Positions 43,957-54,830 of a stretch of DNA of 64,000 nucleotides are shown piece after piece. The DNA comes from Zingiber officinale. Its lineage: Eukaryota > Streptophyta > Magnoliopsida > Zingiberales > Zingiberaceae. The notes beneath the pieces are model-generated. The model had not been told where the DNA came from. It searched no databases and saw only the letters and a list, made by a program, of their open reading frames with translations. Location: the NCBI RefSeq assembly GCF_018446385.1, contig NC_055990.1, forward strand, positions 28,109,891-28,173,890, given 5' to 3'. The translations under genes and the position numbers were made by a program. Positions within the stretch are counted from its first letter, which is position 1; every line of letters starts with the position of its first letter.

Positions 43957-44872
43957 TGTTGGTGCAATCGACCTCCAAAGTTTTAATGACCGACAAATAT
44001 GTTTAAGTATGTTTAATGAAGCTTGATCATGGGAAGTCCTAGTCGTGGCTAGGCAAGGGAAATCTCGATAGATCGTGGAAGCCATGTTGATAGGTCTGGA
44101 GGACCCGATCCCTGGGTAGCCGAATACTAAGTCTTGGAAAGTCCTAGTTGTAGGCTAGGCAAGGGAAATCTTGGTAAATCATGGAAGCCAGGTGGATAGG
44201 TCTGGAGGACCTGATCCCTGAGTAGCCGAATACTGAGTCTTAGTGAGTGAAGCCAGGTAGAGAAAACCCTAGTGGTGATAACCTTAGGTTCTAGTGAGTG
44301 AAGCCAGATGGTGAAAGTCCTAGCGGGAGATAACCTTAGGTAGGAGAAGTCTTGGAAGAGTGAACTCCAAGCAATGTTGATTGGATGGTTTCTGGTCGAC
44401 CGGACTAGCAGATCTCGATAAATCCAAGTTTAGGTTTACCATAGTATTCTGTATTACTATTATTGTTGTTGGCTAATGTAGTATTGCAGAAAAAGTCTTA
44501 GTGGATCAAGCTATCATACACTGAGCAGACAAAGCCCAAACAGGTCTGGAGGACCAATATTTGATAGGTAAGTTGCAACTGGAGGAGAGACAGTGAGGTC
44601 GTGTTCTTAAAAGGGACAACCTAAAGTCGCTAATCCAATTGAAGAAATCAGGAAGGTTTCCAAGTTGAGATCAAGACAGTTGAATTGTCTATTATTATTA
44701 CTCATACATTAGATATATTATTACTATGCTAATATCTATTTTGCAGGATTATTTCTAACACTATTTTACAGGTTCGGCCTGATCGATCAACTGAACCCGA
44801 TGATCAATCGACCGAACAAGGCCAACTTAGAGTAGATATCAGTTCAGACCAAAACAGAACAGGGTCTGATCA
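43957..44872 (+). repeat. Sire-3: Sirevirus-type LTR, 5' 916 bp, interrupted by Gyp-C
   Basis: It starts TGTTGGTGCAATCGAC with no purine tract before it, so it is a 5' LTR or solo LTR. A direct duplication of about 112 bp lies at 44030-44250 (CTAGGCAAGGGAAATC, GGTCTGGAGGACC). TGATCGATCA-type palindromes begin at 44779, like the start of a palindromic cis region. It ends at the Gyp-C LTR (44873), leaving GATCA as the candidate target site. Confidence 0.7.
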
Positions 44873-46129
44873 TGTAACACCCCACCCTCCTCACTACTGG
44901 TCTGCGAGGGCGGAGCGCTACTGGACTACTAACTTATCTTAACTAACATTGCACACATGTTGATAGTAATTCCTAAAACTCTTGAAGAACTCAAAACTTA
45001 CAATTAACTAGCAGCGGAAGACTAAATGACTCATCTAATACATTCTACTCAACTCTTTGTTAATAAATGACAATCTTAATAAATTCTTATGCTAAATCTC
45101 AAGGCTTCTATAGTCCAGGCATCACACATCCATCCGCACCTCCTTGTCGCCTTCCTTTGCTATAACTTTTCCTTTCCTTTATCTGCAGTAAGATGAAATG
45201 CAACTATAAGCAAAATTGTTTAGTAAGCGCTATCTAACTCATAAAAACTCGATATGCATGTACATATATCTATAACATGAACTAACTGAATGCTTACTGA
45301 AGACTACTCATGTTCATCCAATAGTAAAGGAATCAAACAGGCTGAAATGCTAAACATGTAAAGCTACTCATGCTCTTCTAATTAGCAAAGATCAGTAAGC
45401 TAATCTAAATAACATACTAGCATAAAAGAAAACTAAACTTGCTGATTTAAAACAAAATGAAGCTTATTTCATTTGTTCTAAACTTATTCTTTTATTCCAC
45501 TTGTTTAAAACTTATACTTTAATAATTTTATACTTATGTGAAACTTATTTTACTTGTTCAAAAGCTTATACTTATAATACTTCAAAATAATAATCAACTT
45601 TCTTCTTGGGCCCGACAACTGTACTTGCTATGCGCGCATCCCTAACTAGACCCAAGATAGCTGGTCTCGAATCTAGTAGGATTTACTAGGTTATCTAAAC
45701 CTAGGGACGACCATGGGAGCCCAATCCAAGGACAACTAAGAGTCCAGAACAGTGCCATTGATAAAAGTAAAATACTGATTTATAACATGATTTATCTTAA
45801 TTACTTCTTCTTTAAATGCCTTGGCATTTTAAAGAGCACCTTGTGTGCCAAAATCCCTAAAGTCTTGACTTTGGGATCTACTTAAGGCCTTGGCCTTTTT
45901 CTTTCTTTTCTTTATCTTTCTTATACTTGTTAATACCTCTAATAAAAGAATGCTTCTTTAAAAACTGAAATGTTTAAACAAATTCTAACTTTGAAATGCA
46001 TAAACAAAAATCTGCATACTAAGCTAATCAAAATTCTGCATACTATACTAATCAAGATTCTGCATTCTATGCTACACTATTTCTACATACTATGCAAACA
46101 TAAATTCTGCACTATAATACTTAACCAAA

Positions 46130-46915
46130 CTGCACTATAATCTTTTTCTTTAAAAACTGCACTATAAGTTCCACCAAAAATCTGCACTACATGTTCCACC
46201 AAAAATCTGCACTACAAGTTCCACCAAAAATCTGCAGTATAAATTTTAAAGAAATCTGCACCATAAGCTCTTAAGAAATCTGCACTACAAGCTCTAAAGA
46301 TCTCTGCTCTAAAGAAATATGCATTTTAAGCTCTAAGAAATCTGTACTACAAGCTTAATTAAAATCTGCACTATAAGCTTACATAAAAATCTGCACTATA
46401 AGCTTAATTAAAATCTGCACTATAGGCTTATTTAAAATCAGCACTATAAACATACATACAAATCTGCACTATAAGCTTAATTAAAATCTGCACTATAAAT
46501 TCCACCAAAAATCTGCACTATAAGCTTAATTAAAATCTGCACTACAAGCTTAATTAAAATCTGCACTATAAGCCTACATAAAAATCTGTATTATAAGCTT
46601 AATTAAAATCTGTACTATAAGCTTAATTAAAAGTCTGCACTATAAGCTTAATTAAAATTTGCACTATAAGGTTAATTAAATTCTGCACCATAAGCTTACA
46701 TAAAAATCTGCATTGTAAGCTTAATTAAAATTTGCACTATAAGCCTACATAAAAATCTACACTATAAGATTAATTAAAAATCTGCACTATAGGCTTAATT
46801 AAAAATTTGCACTACAAGCTTAATTAAAATCTGCACTATAAGCCTACATAAAAATCTAACTATAAGCTTAATTAAAATCTGCACTATAGGCTTAATTAAA
46901 AATCTGCACTATAAG
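46130..46915. repeat. 25-bp minisatellite in Gyp-C 3' LTR
   Basis: About thirty imperfect units of ATCTGCACTATAAGCTTA plus ATTAAA. Variants have CATAAA or CCACCAAA spacers. The other LTR carries the same array (49640-50238). Related single words in reverse orientation (AGTGCAGATTTT) occur in Gyp-D at 42290-42400. Confidence 0.88.
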
Positions 46916-47219
46916 CGTTTCTCTTGCTTCGAATTCAAGAAGAACAAAGGTCCGAAACTACTCCTACTGCAGGTGAGAAGCACTTACCTTGCTTCTTGGA
47001 CTCACAACCGAATAAGAAGGGCTTCTAGGACCTTGGTCGGCCGCCGTAGACGATGCCCTAACTCCCTTTTGTTTTTTGCTCGAGCTCCGCCATCGTATGC
47101 AGAAGAGAAGGAGAGAATGATTTAAGTCACGGGAAAACAGAGCATCAACTTATCCCTTTTATAACTTAATATTTCTTTTAACTCCTTAAATAAATTTTTC
47201 TAACTTTTCTAAACAGATT

Positions 47220-47735
47220 TGTCCGTTTGCATTCTTGGTCTGCCGGATTTGCCGTCGGTCAGAGGTTGCGGGTTAGATTCCTCAGCCGAACCCTTTTTTC
47301 TCCTATTTATTAATTACTACTTAACTAAATTTTGTTCCTACTTTTAATCAGCATCGCTCGCTAGAACACTTGGTAATCTGCGCTTTGCTAAAATCAGGGA
47401 TCGCGGGTTCGATTCCTCAGCCGAACCCTTTTTATTCCAATTTATCTCTTATTCTTTAACTACTACTTAAATAGAATTTTCTCCGTCTTTAATCTGTAAT
47501 GTACGCTGGAACAGTTGGTCAGTCGCGCGTTGCTTAAAGCTTGGCTCGTGGATTCAAATCTTGGCTACAACCCTTTTCTTCCTATTATTTCCTGTTATCA
47601 ACTTCTACTACTTAAATACATTTCATGTTTCTTCTAATCAGCAACCACTGCTTGCACACTTGGTCAGCCTGACTCGCTTAAAGCTTGGTTCGGCCGGAGG
47701 TCTCGGGTTCGAATCTCGGCTTAGACATTTTTTTT
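47220..47735 (+). promoter_or_regulatory. Four tandem tRNA-like modules, antisense in Gyp-C 3' LTR
   Basis: B-box matches lie at 47271-47281 (GGTTAGATTCC, one mismatch), 47406-47416 (GGTTCGATTCC), 47550-47560 (GGATTCAAATC) and 47706-47716 (GGTTCGAATCT), spaced 135-156 bp. Each is followed by a T tract (4 to 8 T). The A boxes are weak (ACTTGGTCAGCC type). The modules share GAACACTTGGT and TTGCTTAAAGC words, so they arose by tandem duplication. They lie at LTR position about 160-675, antisense to the element. Confidence 0.6.
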
Positions 47736-47894
47736 ATCGAAACTTCTTTCGTCTAGTAAAAATACTAAACGACCTCCAAAAATTGCATAAAAATACTCTA
47801 AAAATTTCTAAAAATCTCTAGAATATTTCTAAAGTATTTCTAAATATTTTTAACCACTATTAGGACTCGTAATGAGGAAATTTGGGTCGTTACA

Positions 47895-48370
47895 ATTCCC
47901 CATATCTTATAAAAAGTTCGCCTCGAACTTAGAATAATTCCGGATATTTTCGTCTCATACTGTCCTCACGCTCCCAAGTAACTTCCTCGTGCTTCTGGTT
48001 CTGTCAGATGACCTTTACTAGTGGTACTTCTTTGTTCCTTAGTCTCTTAACTTTTCTATCCACTATCACCCATAACGTCTCTGTCCCTTTTGTTCTCCTG
48101 TACTCGGTTCTCAGTACAAGCGGTACGAGGATGTCCTTTTCTTGACATCTAGTTATGTAGAAAGAAACTAAGCAGAATTCTTAACTTTATAAGCACTTCT
48201 AAACATCTACCTATTATGTACATATAATCTAATACTCTAAGGATTTCTCTTTACGGTAAAGAATAAAGAAAGCATACTAAAAAAAAAAATTTAAATACTT
48301 TCTTACTTGAAGACGGCAAGGTTGGTGCTGATGTGTGATGTTGAAGAATAGGAACTGCTCTGATACCAAC
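47895..48370 (-). pseudogene. Gyp-C collapsed interior: integrase/chromodomain end fused to gag start
   Basis: 47895-48060 matches 18701-18870 of Gyp-B (polypurine tract and chromodomain-like tail coding). After a breakpoint near 48060-48110, 48110-48150 matches the Gyp-B gag start (23270-23310, SRRG-type basic residues). The rest is leader and PBS (TGGTATCAGAGCAGTTCC, minus, 48351-48368). The chromodomain frame is damaged. Nothing functional is encoded. Confidence 0.82.
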
Positions 48371-50238
48371 TGTAACACCTCACCCTCCTCACTACTGGTC
48401 TGCGAGGACGGAGCGCTACTGGACTACTAACTTATCTTAACTAACATTGCACACATGTTGATAGTAATTTCTAAAACTCTCAGAGAACTCAAAACTTACA
48501 ATTAACTAGCAACGGAAGACTAAATGACTCATCTAATACATTCTACTCAACTCTTTGTTAATAAATGGCAATCTTAATAAATTCTTATGCTAAATCCCAA
48601 GGCTTCTATAGTCCAGGCATCACACATCCATCCGCACCTCATTGTCGCCTTCCTTTGCTATAACTTTTCCTTTCCTTTATATGCAGTAAGAGGAAATGCA
48701 ACTATAAGCAAAATTGCTTAGTAAGCGCTATCTAACTCACAAAAACTCGATATGCATGTACATATATCTATAACATGAACTAACTGAATGCTTAATGAAG
48801 ACTACTCATATTCATCGAATAGTAAAGGAATCAAACAGGCTGAAATGCTAAACATGTAAAGCTACTCATGCTCTTCTAATTAGCAAAGATCAGTAAGCTA
48901 ATCTAAATAACATGCTAGCATAAAAGAAAACTAAACTTGCTGATTTAAAACAAAATGAAACTTATTTCATTTGTTCTAAACTTATTCTTTTATTCCACTT
49001 GTTTAAAATTTATACTTTAATACTTTTATACTTATGTGAAACTTATTTTACTTGTTCAAAAGCTTATACTTATAATACTTCAAAATAATAATCAACTTTC
49101 TTCTTGGGCCGGGCAACTGTACTTGCTATGCGCGCATCCCTAACTAGACCCGAGATAGCTGGTCCCGAATCTAGTAGGGTTTACTAGGTTATTTAAACCT
49201 AGGGACGACTATGGGAGCCCAATCCAAGGACAACTAAGAGTCCAGAACAGTGCCACTGATAAAAGTAAAATACTGATTTATAATATGATTTATCTTAATT
49301 ACTTCTTCTTTAAATACCTTGGCATTTTAAAGAGCACATTGTGTGCCAAAATCCCTAAAGTCTTGACTTTGGGATCTACTTAAGGCCTTGACCTTTTTCT
49401 TTCTTTTCTTTATCGTTCTTATACTTGTTAATACCTCTAATAAAAGAATGCTTCTTTAAAAACTGAAATGTTTAAACAAATTCTAACTTTGAAATGCATA
49501 AACAAAAATCTACATACTATGCTAATCAAAATTCTGCATACTATACTAATCAAAATTCTGCATTCTATGCTACACTATTTTTACATACTATGCAAACATA
49601 AATTCTGCACTATAATATTTAACCAAACTGCACTTTAATCTTTTTCTTTAAAAGCTGCACTACAAATTCCACAAAAAATCTGCACTACAAGTTCCACAAA
49701 AAATCTGCACTACTAGTTCCACCAAAAATCTGCACTATAAAATTTAAAGAAAACTGCACCATAAGCTCTTAAGAAATCTGCACTACAAGCTCTAAAGAAC
49801 TCTGCTCTAAAGAAATCTGCATTTTAAGCTCTAAGAAATCTGCACTACAAGCTTAATTAAAATCTGCATTATAAGTTTACATAAAAATCTGCACTATAAG
49901 CTTAATTAAAATCTGCACTATATGCTTAATTAAAATCTGCACTATAAGTTTATATAAGAATATGCACTATAAGCTTAATTAAAATATGCACTACAGGCTT
50001 AATTAAAATCTGCACTATAAATTTCATAAAAAATCTGCACTATAAGCTTAATTAAAATCTGCACTACAAGCTTAATTAAAATCTGCACTATAAGCTTACA
50101 TAAAAATCTGTATTATAAGCTTAATTAAAATCTGTACTATAAGCTTAATTAAAAGTCAGCACTATAAGCTTAATTAAAATCTGCACTATAAGCTTAATTA
50201 TAATCTGCACAATAAGCTTACATAAAAATCTGCATTAT
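48371..50238 (-). repeat. Gyp-C 5' LTR, 3' part (1,868 bp), interrupted by Sire-4
   Basis: The left end TGTAACACCTCACCC (plus) lies two bases from the PBS. It aligns with 44873 onward of the other LTR and ends inside the minisatellite where Sire-4 begins. The U3 start with its tRNA-like modules should lie beyond Sire-4, outside the window. Confidence 0.88.
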
Positions 50239-50340
50239 TGTTGGTGCGGTTAGCACTAACGATTTAACCCAGGTTTTGATGAATGACAAATCAGGTTAAG
50301 TTAGTTTGTTGTTGTCTGACACTTTGATCGAGTGTGCAGG

Positions 50341-50546
50341 AGAAGTCCAGCTAGGTCGACGGGCTGACCGGATAGCTGGCGAGAAGTCCAAGCGGGTCGA
50401 CGGGCTGACCGGACTCTTGGCGAGAAGTCCAGCTAGGTCGACGGGCTGACTGGATAGCTGGCGAGAAGTCCAAGCGGGTCGACGGGCTGACCGGACGCTT
50501 GGCGAGAAGTCCAGACGGGTCGACGGGCTGACCGGACGTCTGGCAG
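50341..50546. repeat. Five 41-bp hairpin units in Sire-4 LTR
   Basis: Each unit has 7-bp arms around a 19-nt centre (GGTCGACGGGCTGACCGGA, minor variants). Arms: CCAGCTA/TAGCTGG (50347/50373), CCAAGCG/CTCTTGG (50388/50414, one mismatch), CCAGCTA/TAGCTGG (50429/50455), CCAAGCG/CGCTTGG (50470/50496) and CCAGACG/CGTCTGG (50511/50537). The array is repeated at 57173-57378 in the other LTR, where unit 2 pairs fully. Confidence 0.9.
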
Positions 50547-50819
50547 GTAAGTGAGGTAAGTCACTGGAGGGGAGTGACTGTGAGGACGCGTTCCCGGGAA
50601 GGGGACATTAGGCATCGATCCGGCTTAGATCCATTTCGGATGTCTAAGTCGAGATCGTGACTAGATTCCGGTCTCGGAAAGACGGAATCTAAGTCATACT
50701 CTCTTTATCCATCTGTTGAACTTTAACTGTGCTAACAATTTGTTTTACAGGATGTATATTTGCCTCGGACTAACTTTGTTTTGCAGGAAAAAGGAGTCTT
50801 TTTGGAACAAGGTGGTCCG

Positions 50820-51000
50820 GGCGCCCGGAGGGGATCCGGGCGCCCGGGAGGGATCCGGGCGCCCGGAAGGGATCCGGGCGCCCGGAAGGCGAATTTTATC
50901 CAGCCAAGTCGTCGCCACGTGGAGCATCTTGGTTTGAGCAGTTACGTCACACTCCAGGCGCCCGGAAGGGATCCAGGCGCCCGGAACAGCATATAAAAGA
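50820..51000 (+). promoter_or_regulatory. Six GGCGCC palindromes upstream of TATA in Sire-4 LTR
   Basis: GGCGCC lies at 50820, 50839, 50858, 50877, 50957 and 50976, in contexts CCGGGCGCCCGG or CAGGCGCCCGG. The first four are 19 bp apart. ATATAAAAGA (50991-51000) begins 9 bp after the last, nearly the spacing seen in Sire-2 and the solo LTR. Confidence 0.68.
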
Positions 51001-51372
51001 AGCCCCAGGCAGGAGCTTCAAAAATCAATTTTTACTGAGAACTCTTCTACTGCTGGTCTTGCTGCTCGACGTTCAAGTGTGACGTCAACAACGCTCCGAC
51101 AAAAGTGCTCCTCCGGTGTTTATTTAATTTTTCTTTGTCGGTATTACTTTATTATTACTAGCATTTCCTGTACTTATTCTGTAATCATATTTCGACTTGT
51201 TAGTGATTGCCCAACGAAAGTGGTCAAGGACCACGGGCCTTCGAGTAGGAGTCGTCACAGGCTCCGAACGAAGTAAAACCATTGTGTCTATTTTATTTTT
51301 CCGCTGTGTTTATACTCCTCTTTTTCGAATCGATATTCACCCCCCCTCTATCGAATCTAACGGTCCTACAAG

Positions 51373-51386
51373 TGGTATCAGAGCAG
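51373..51386 (+). other. Sire-4 primer-binding site
   Basis: TGGTATCAGAGCAG begins two bases after the LTR and matches the 3' end of initiator methionine tRNA. Confidence 0.88.
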
Positions 51387-51720
51387 GTACCGCTCTGATT
51401 TGGTGCAACCACCAGTCAGGCAAAGGGGGGACTTTTTTGAAAGAAAATTTAGATATCGTTTGTTTTTAAAATAAAACCTTACACCTTTCGTTTTTTCCCT
51501 CCAAAATTATTTTTGAAAATTACATCGCCATCTCTTCACCATTGCTTAGTATTGACAAGATATTACATTTTAAAAAATTTGAAATAATATTTTTTATTAA
51601 TATTTTAATAATATTTTATTAGTTTTTTTCGAAAATAGTGAAATATTATTTTCTTTCAGCACTGCTAATCCAAGACCAAGTCTTGGGATCTTTTGTTTGT
51701 TTCTTTGTGTGCAAGAAATT

Positions 51721-52910
51721 ATGACTCTTCTAGAAGGACGGAACCCCTGCGAACCACCACCATACGATCATGAAGACTTCAACTACTGGAAGCGATTAAT
51801 GGAATGCTTCTTAGGAAGCGTAGACATCGATTATATGTTAATTTTGAGGAAACCTTCTCAAAACTCGGAACTGAACAAAAAAGTAAGTAACATTATTTGT
51901 AATGTTTTACCTAAAATATTTTATGCAGATTAGAAAAGTACAAGAATGCATATGAGCTGTGGACCCAGTTGATCAAGCTTCACGAGACGCCGATGGAGCT
52001 AGAAGATCAAGTTAAAGTCAAATATGGGCTCGAGTCAAATCCAATGGAGAAGCCTACTGAATTAGGGGTTGCGCTCAAGGTGAGTAATATTTACCAAAAT
52101 ACCCCTGCTAATAGTAGCTTAAATAATCAGCATGATGATAAGTATGAAATTAGTCCAAGTATGGTGCATGATAATCTAGATTTAAATGATTTAAATTCAA
52201 AATCACAAAATAATCTAGACTCTGATCAAGTCAATCAAGACTCTGATCAATTTGACATCAACCTTGACTTGGTCAAAAAGAACAATGACCAAATCAATTC
52301 AAATAATTTAATTAATTCAGAAAACTTAAAATTAGGTGAGCATTTAGACATAAATAAGTCAAACATTAAAATAAATTTGAATTTAAATGCTAAAAATGAG
52401 AAAATGGATAAAATCAATAAATACCTTGATAAAATATTTAATAATCAAGATAAAATCAGTCTAGAAAATGCTATCCAAAACCAAGATAAGTTAATTAATA
52501 AAAAATTAAACTTTAAAGATAAAACTAATCTAATAAATTCAATTAACCATATCAATTTAAAAGGCAAAGAAAATATAAGGATAAAATCAAGCACTTTGAT
52601 AAAATCAAAACGGAATTTAACAAACTTAAAATTTAATGTTAAAGATAACATATTAAACAAAAATAATCTAGAAATTTCAAAATTAACAATTAATAAAAAG
52701 CTAAAAGATAAACCGTTAAGAAAATATAATTCAAATAGTTTAGTTAATTCAAATTTAAAAATAAATAAAAACTTTAAAAATAAGCTATTAAAGAAAGATA
52801 ATTCAATTAACTCAATAAAATTGAAATTGACAGAAAATTCAAATATTAAAAACACTCTCTTAAAGAAAGATAATTTGACTAATTTAATTAATTCAAAATT
52901 AAAAACTTAA
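51721..52910 (+). pseudogene. Sire-4 gag: UBN2-like start, frameshift, then Asn/Lys-rich region
   Basis: The first ATG (51721) opens MTLLEGRNPCEPPPYDHEDF and NYWKRLMECFLGS, a typical copia gag start, and stops at 51931-51933. A one-base shift there restores similarity: from about 51945 a frame runs through ELWTQLIKLHETPMELEDQ to TAA at 52908-52910. This second part (313 codons from 51969) has no CCHC knuckle and becomes a low-complexity Asn/Lys/Leu/Ile-rich sequence with repeats such as NSNIKNTLLKKDNLTN. Sire-2 gag has knuckles at the equivalent place. Confidence 0.72.
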
Positions 52911-53559
52911 ATTTAAATTATAAATTTTAACCAAAACTTAACTATAATAAACCCAGAACTAAAAACTAAATTAATGGCCAATAATTCAGGGGAAGACTCC
53001 AGAATAACTGGCACCTCCAAAACTAACCTATCCGACAGGGTAACCCTAACCAACCTACCCGAAAAGGGTAACCCCAACCAACCTACCCGACAGGGTAATT
53101 AGGACTAGTTAAAGAGGGTTCAAGTTTAACTTGAATCATGGTACTGGTGAAGTTTTTGGATGATAGTACGTTAGGGAAGCTTGGGCATCGCATGTCTAGA
53201 AAGATATGGCTTCGATCTGGTGCATTTGGCCAAGTGGAACTGACCGAAGCTACCCTTAAAAGGATCCTAACTAGTTAGACCAAGGTTTAGTACTAAGCTC
53301 CGTGGATAGGACTATTCGGAAAACCTCGAAAGGTTGGTTACTTCTAATGACGTCCAGGTGACTCACCAAGCTTAGAAGTTTATCCGAAGAATGCCTATTT
53401 GTTGAGACCAAAGTTAAACCTGAATCTAACACAAGCTAAACCAAACTCTGTAATAAAATCTAATTCATCTCACAAAATTATAGGATTCCCTGATTGATAA
53501 TCTAGATCGGGTAAGATGAATAAGGATTAAATTAATTAATTTTCAAATCAAATTAAAAT
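52911..53559 (+). other. Sire-4 conserved noncoding block shared with Sire-2
   Basis: Contains three ACCCGACAGGGTAA-like units (53025-53100) and the block 53110-53520 that aligns with 32390-32830, including TCTAGAAAGATATGGCTTCG. No ORF of note. Confidence 0.65.
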
Positions 53560-54830
53560 TAATTAAAATTAAATTTTGAATTTCAAATTTAAAATAAATT
53601 TCAAATTAATTAAAATTAAATTTTGAATTTCAAATTAAAAATAAATTTCAAATTAATTAAAAATTAAATTTGAAATTAAAACTAAATTATTTTTTGAAAA
53701 TTAAATTAACTTTAAAAATTATTTTAAAAATGAAATTAACTACAAAAATTATTTTAAAAATTCTTTTAAAACATTTTCAAAATTATTTTAAAAAACTCTT
53801 TTAAAAATCATTTTAAATATTTTAAAAATTATTTTAAAACATTTTTAAAATTATTTTAAAAACTCTTTTAAAGATCATTTTAAAAACTTTTAAAAAAATT
53901 TTTTTTAAAACCTTTTAAAAATTATTTTAAAAACTCTTCTAAAAATCAATTTAAAAACTTTAAAAATTCCTTTAACAATTATTTTTAAAACATTTTAAAA
54001 ATCATTCTAAAAACTCTCTTAAAAAGCATTTTAAAAATTCTTTTAAAACATTTTAAAAATTATTTAAAAGTCATTTTCAAAATCTCCAAAATTCTTTTAA
54101 AAATTCTTTTAAAAATTCTTTTAAAACATTTTAAAAAATTATTTAAAAGTCATTTTCAAAATTTTAAAAATTCTTTTAAAAATTCTTTTAAAAACATTTT
54201 AAAAATTATTTAAAAGTCATTTTCAAAACTTTAAAAATTCTTTTAAAAATTCTTTTAAAAACATTTTAAAAATTATTTTAAAAAAAACACTCTTTTAAAA
54301 GTCATTTTCAAAACTTTAAAAATTATTTTAAAAATTCTTTTAAAACATTTTAAAAATTATTTTAAAAACTCTTTTAAAAGTCATTTTCAAAATTTTAAAA
54401 ATTCTTTTAAAACATTTTAAAAATTATTTTTAAAATTATTTAAAAGTCATTTTCAAAACTTTAAAAAATCTTTTAAAACATTTTAAAAAATTATTTTAAA
54501 AACTCTTTTAAAAGTCATTTTCAAAATTTTAAAAATTCTTTTAAAACATTTTAAAAATTACTTTAAAAACTCTCTTAAAAATCATTTTCAAAACTTTAAA
54601 AATTCTTTTAAAAATTATTTTAAAAACTCTCTTAAAAATCATTTTCAAAACTTTTAAAAATCTTTTAAAAATTATTTTAAAAACTCTCTTAAAAATAATT
54701 TTCAAAACTTTAAAAATTCTTTTAAAAATTATTTTAAAACATTTTAAAAATTATTTTAAAAACTCTTTTAAAAATCTTTTAAAAACCATTTAAAACTTCT
54801 TTTAAACCATTGTAAATTTTTTTTAAAAAA
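53560..54830. repeat. AT-rich TTTTAAAA array in Sire-4
   Basis: About 1.2 kb of irregular units built from AAAATTCTTTTAAAACATTT and AAAAGTCATTTTCAAAA, with period near 70-90 bp in the better part. No coding potential. Same place as 32860-33570 in Sire-2. Confidence 0.85.

Larger units (their letters stand above)
44873..47894 (-). repeat. Gyp-C 3' LTR (3,022 bp)
   Basis: Minus-strand ends are TGTAACGACCCAAATT (47894) and GGGTGGGGTGTTACA (44873). It holds a minisatellite (46130-46915) and four tRNA-like modules (47220-47735). No protein gene. Confidence 0.88.
44873..50238 (-). mobile_element. Gyp-C: gypsy deletion derivative with both LTRs and a 476-bp interior
   Basis: On the minus strand, 5' LTR (interrupted by Sire-4 at 50238), PBS, a short interior and 3' LTR. 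The interior joins the gag start region directly to the integrase/chromodomain end. About 14 differences in the first 390 aligned LTR bases (3-4%) make it older than Sire-4 (1.4%), consistent with Sire-4 being inserted into it. Confidence 0.85.
50239..51370 (+). repeat. Sire-4 5' LTR (1,132 bp)
   Basis: Ends TGTTGGTGCGGTTAGC and CGGTCCTACA. Contains 41-bp hairpin repeats, a GGCGCC array, a TATA box and TTCACCCCCCCTCTATCG near the end. The candidate target site before it is ATTAT (50234-50238). Confidence 0.92.

Noticed and set aside
50341..50546. CRISPR-like regular repeats
   Set aside because: Plant nuclear LTR DNA; units are contiguous 41-bp tandem copies without unique spacers, and each LTR has the same set.
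52445..52855. 136-codon minus-strand ORF rich in Phe and Leu
   Set aside because: It is the antisense of the Asn/Lys-rich gag frame; AT-rich composition alone produces it.
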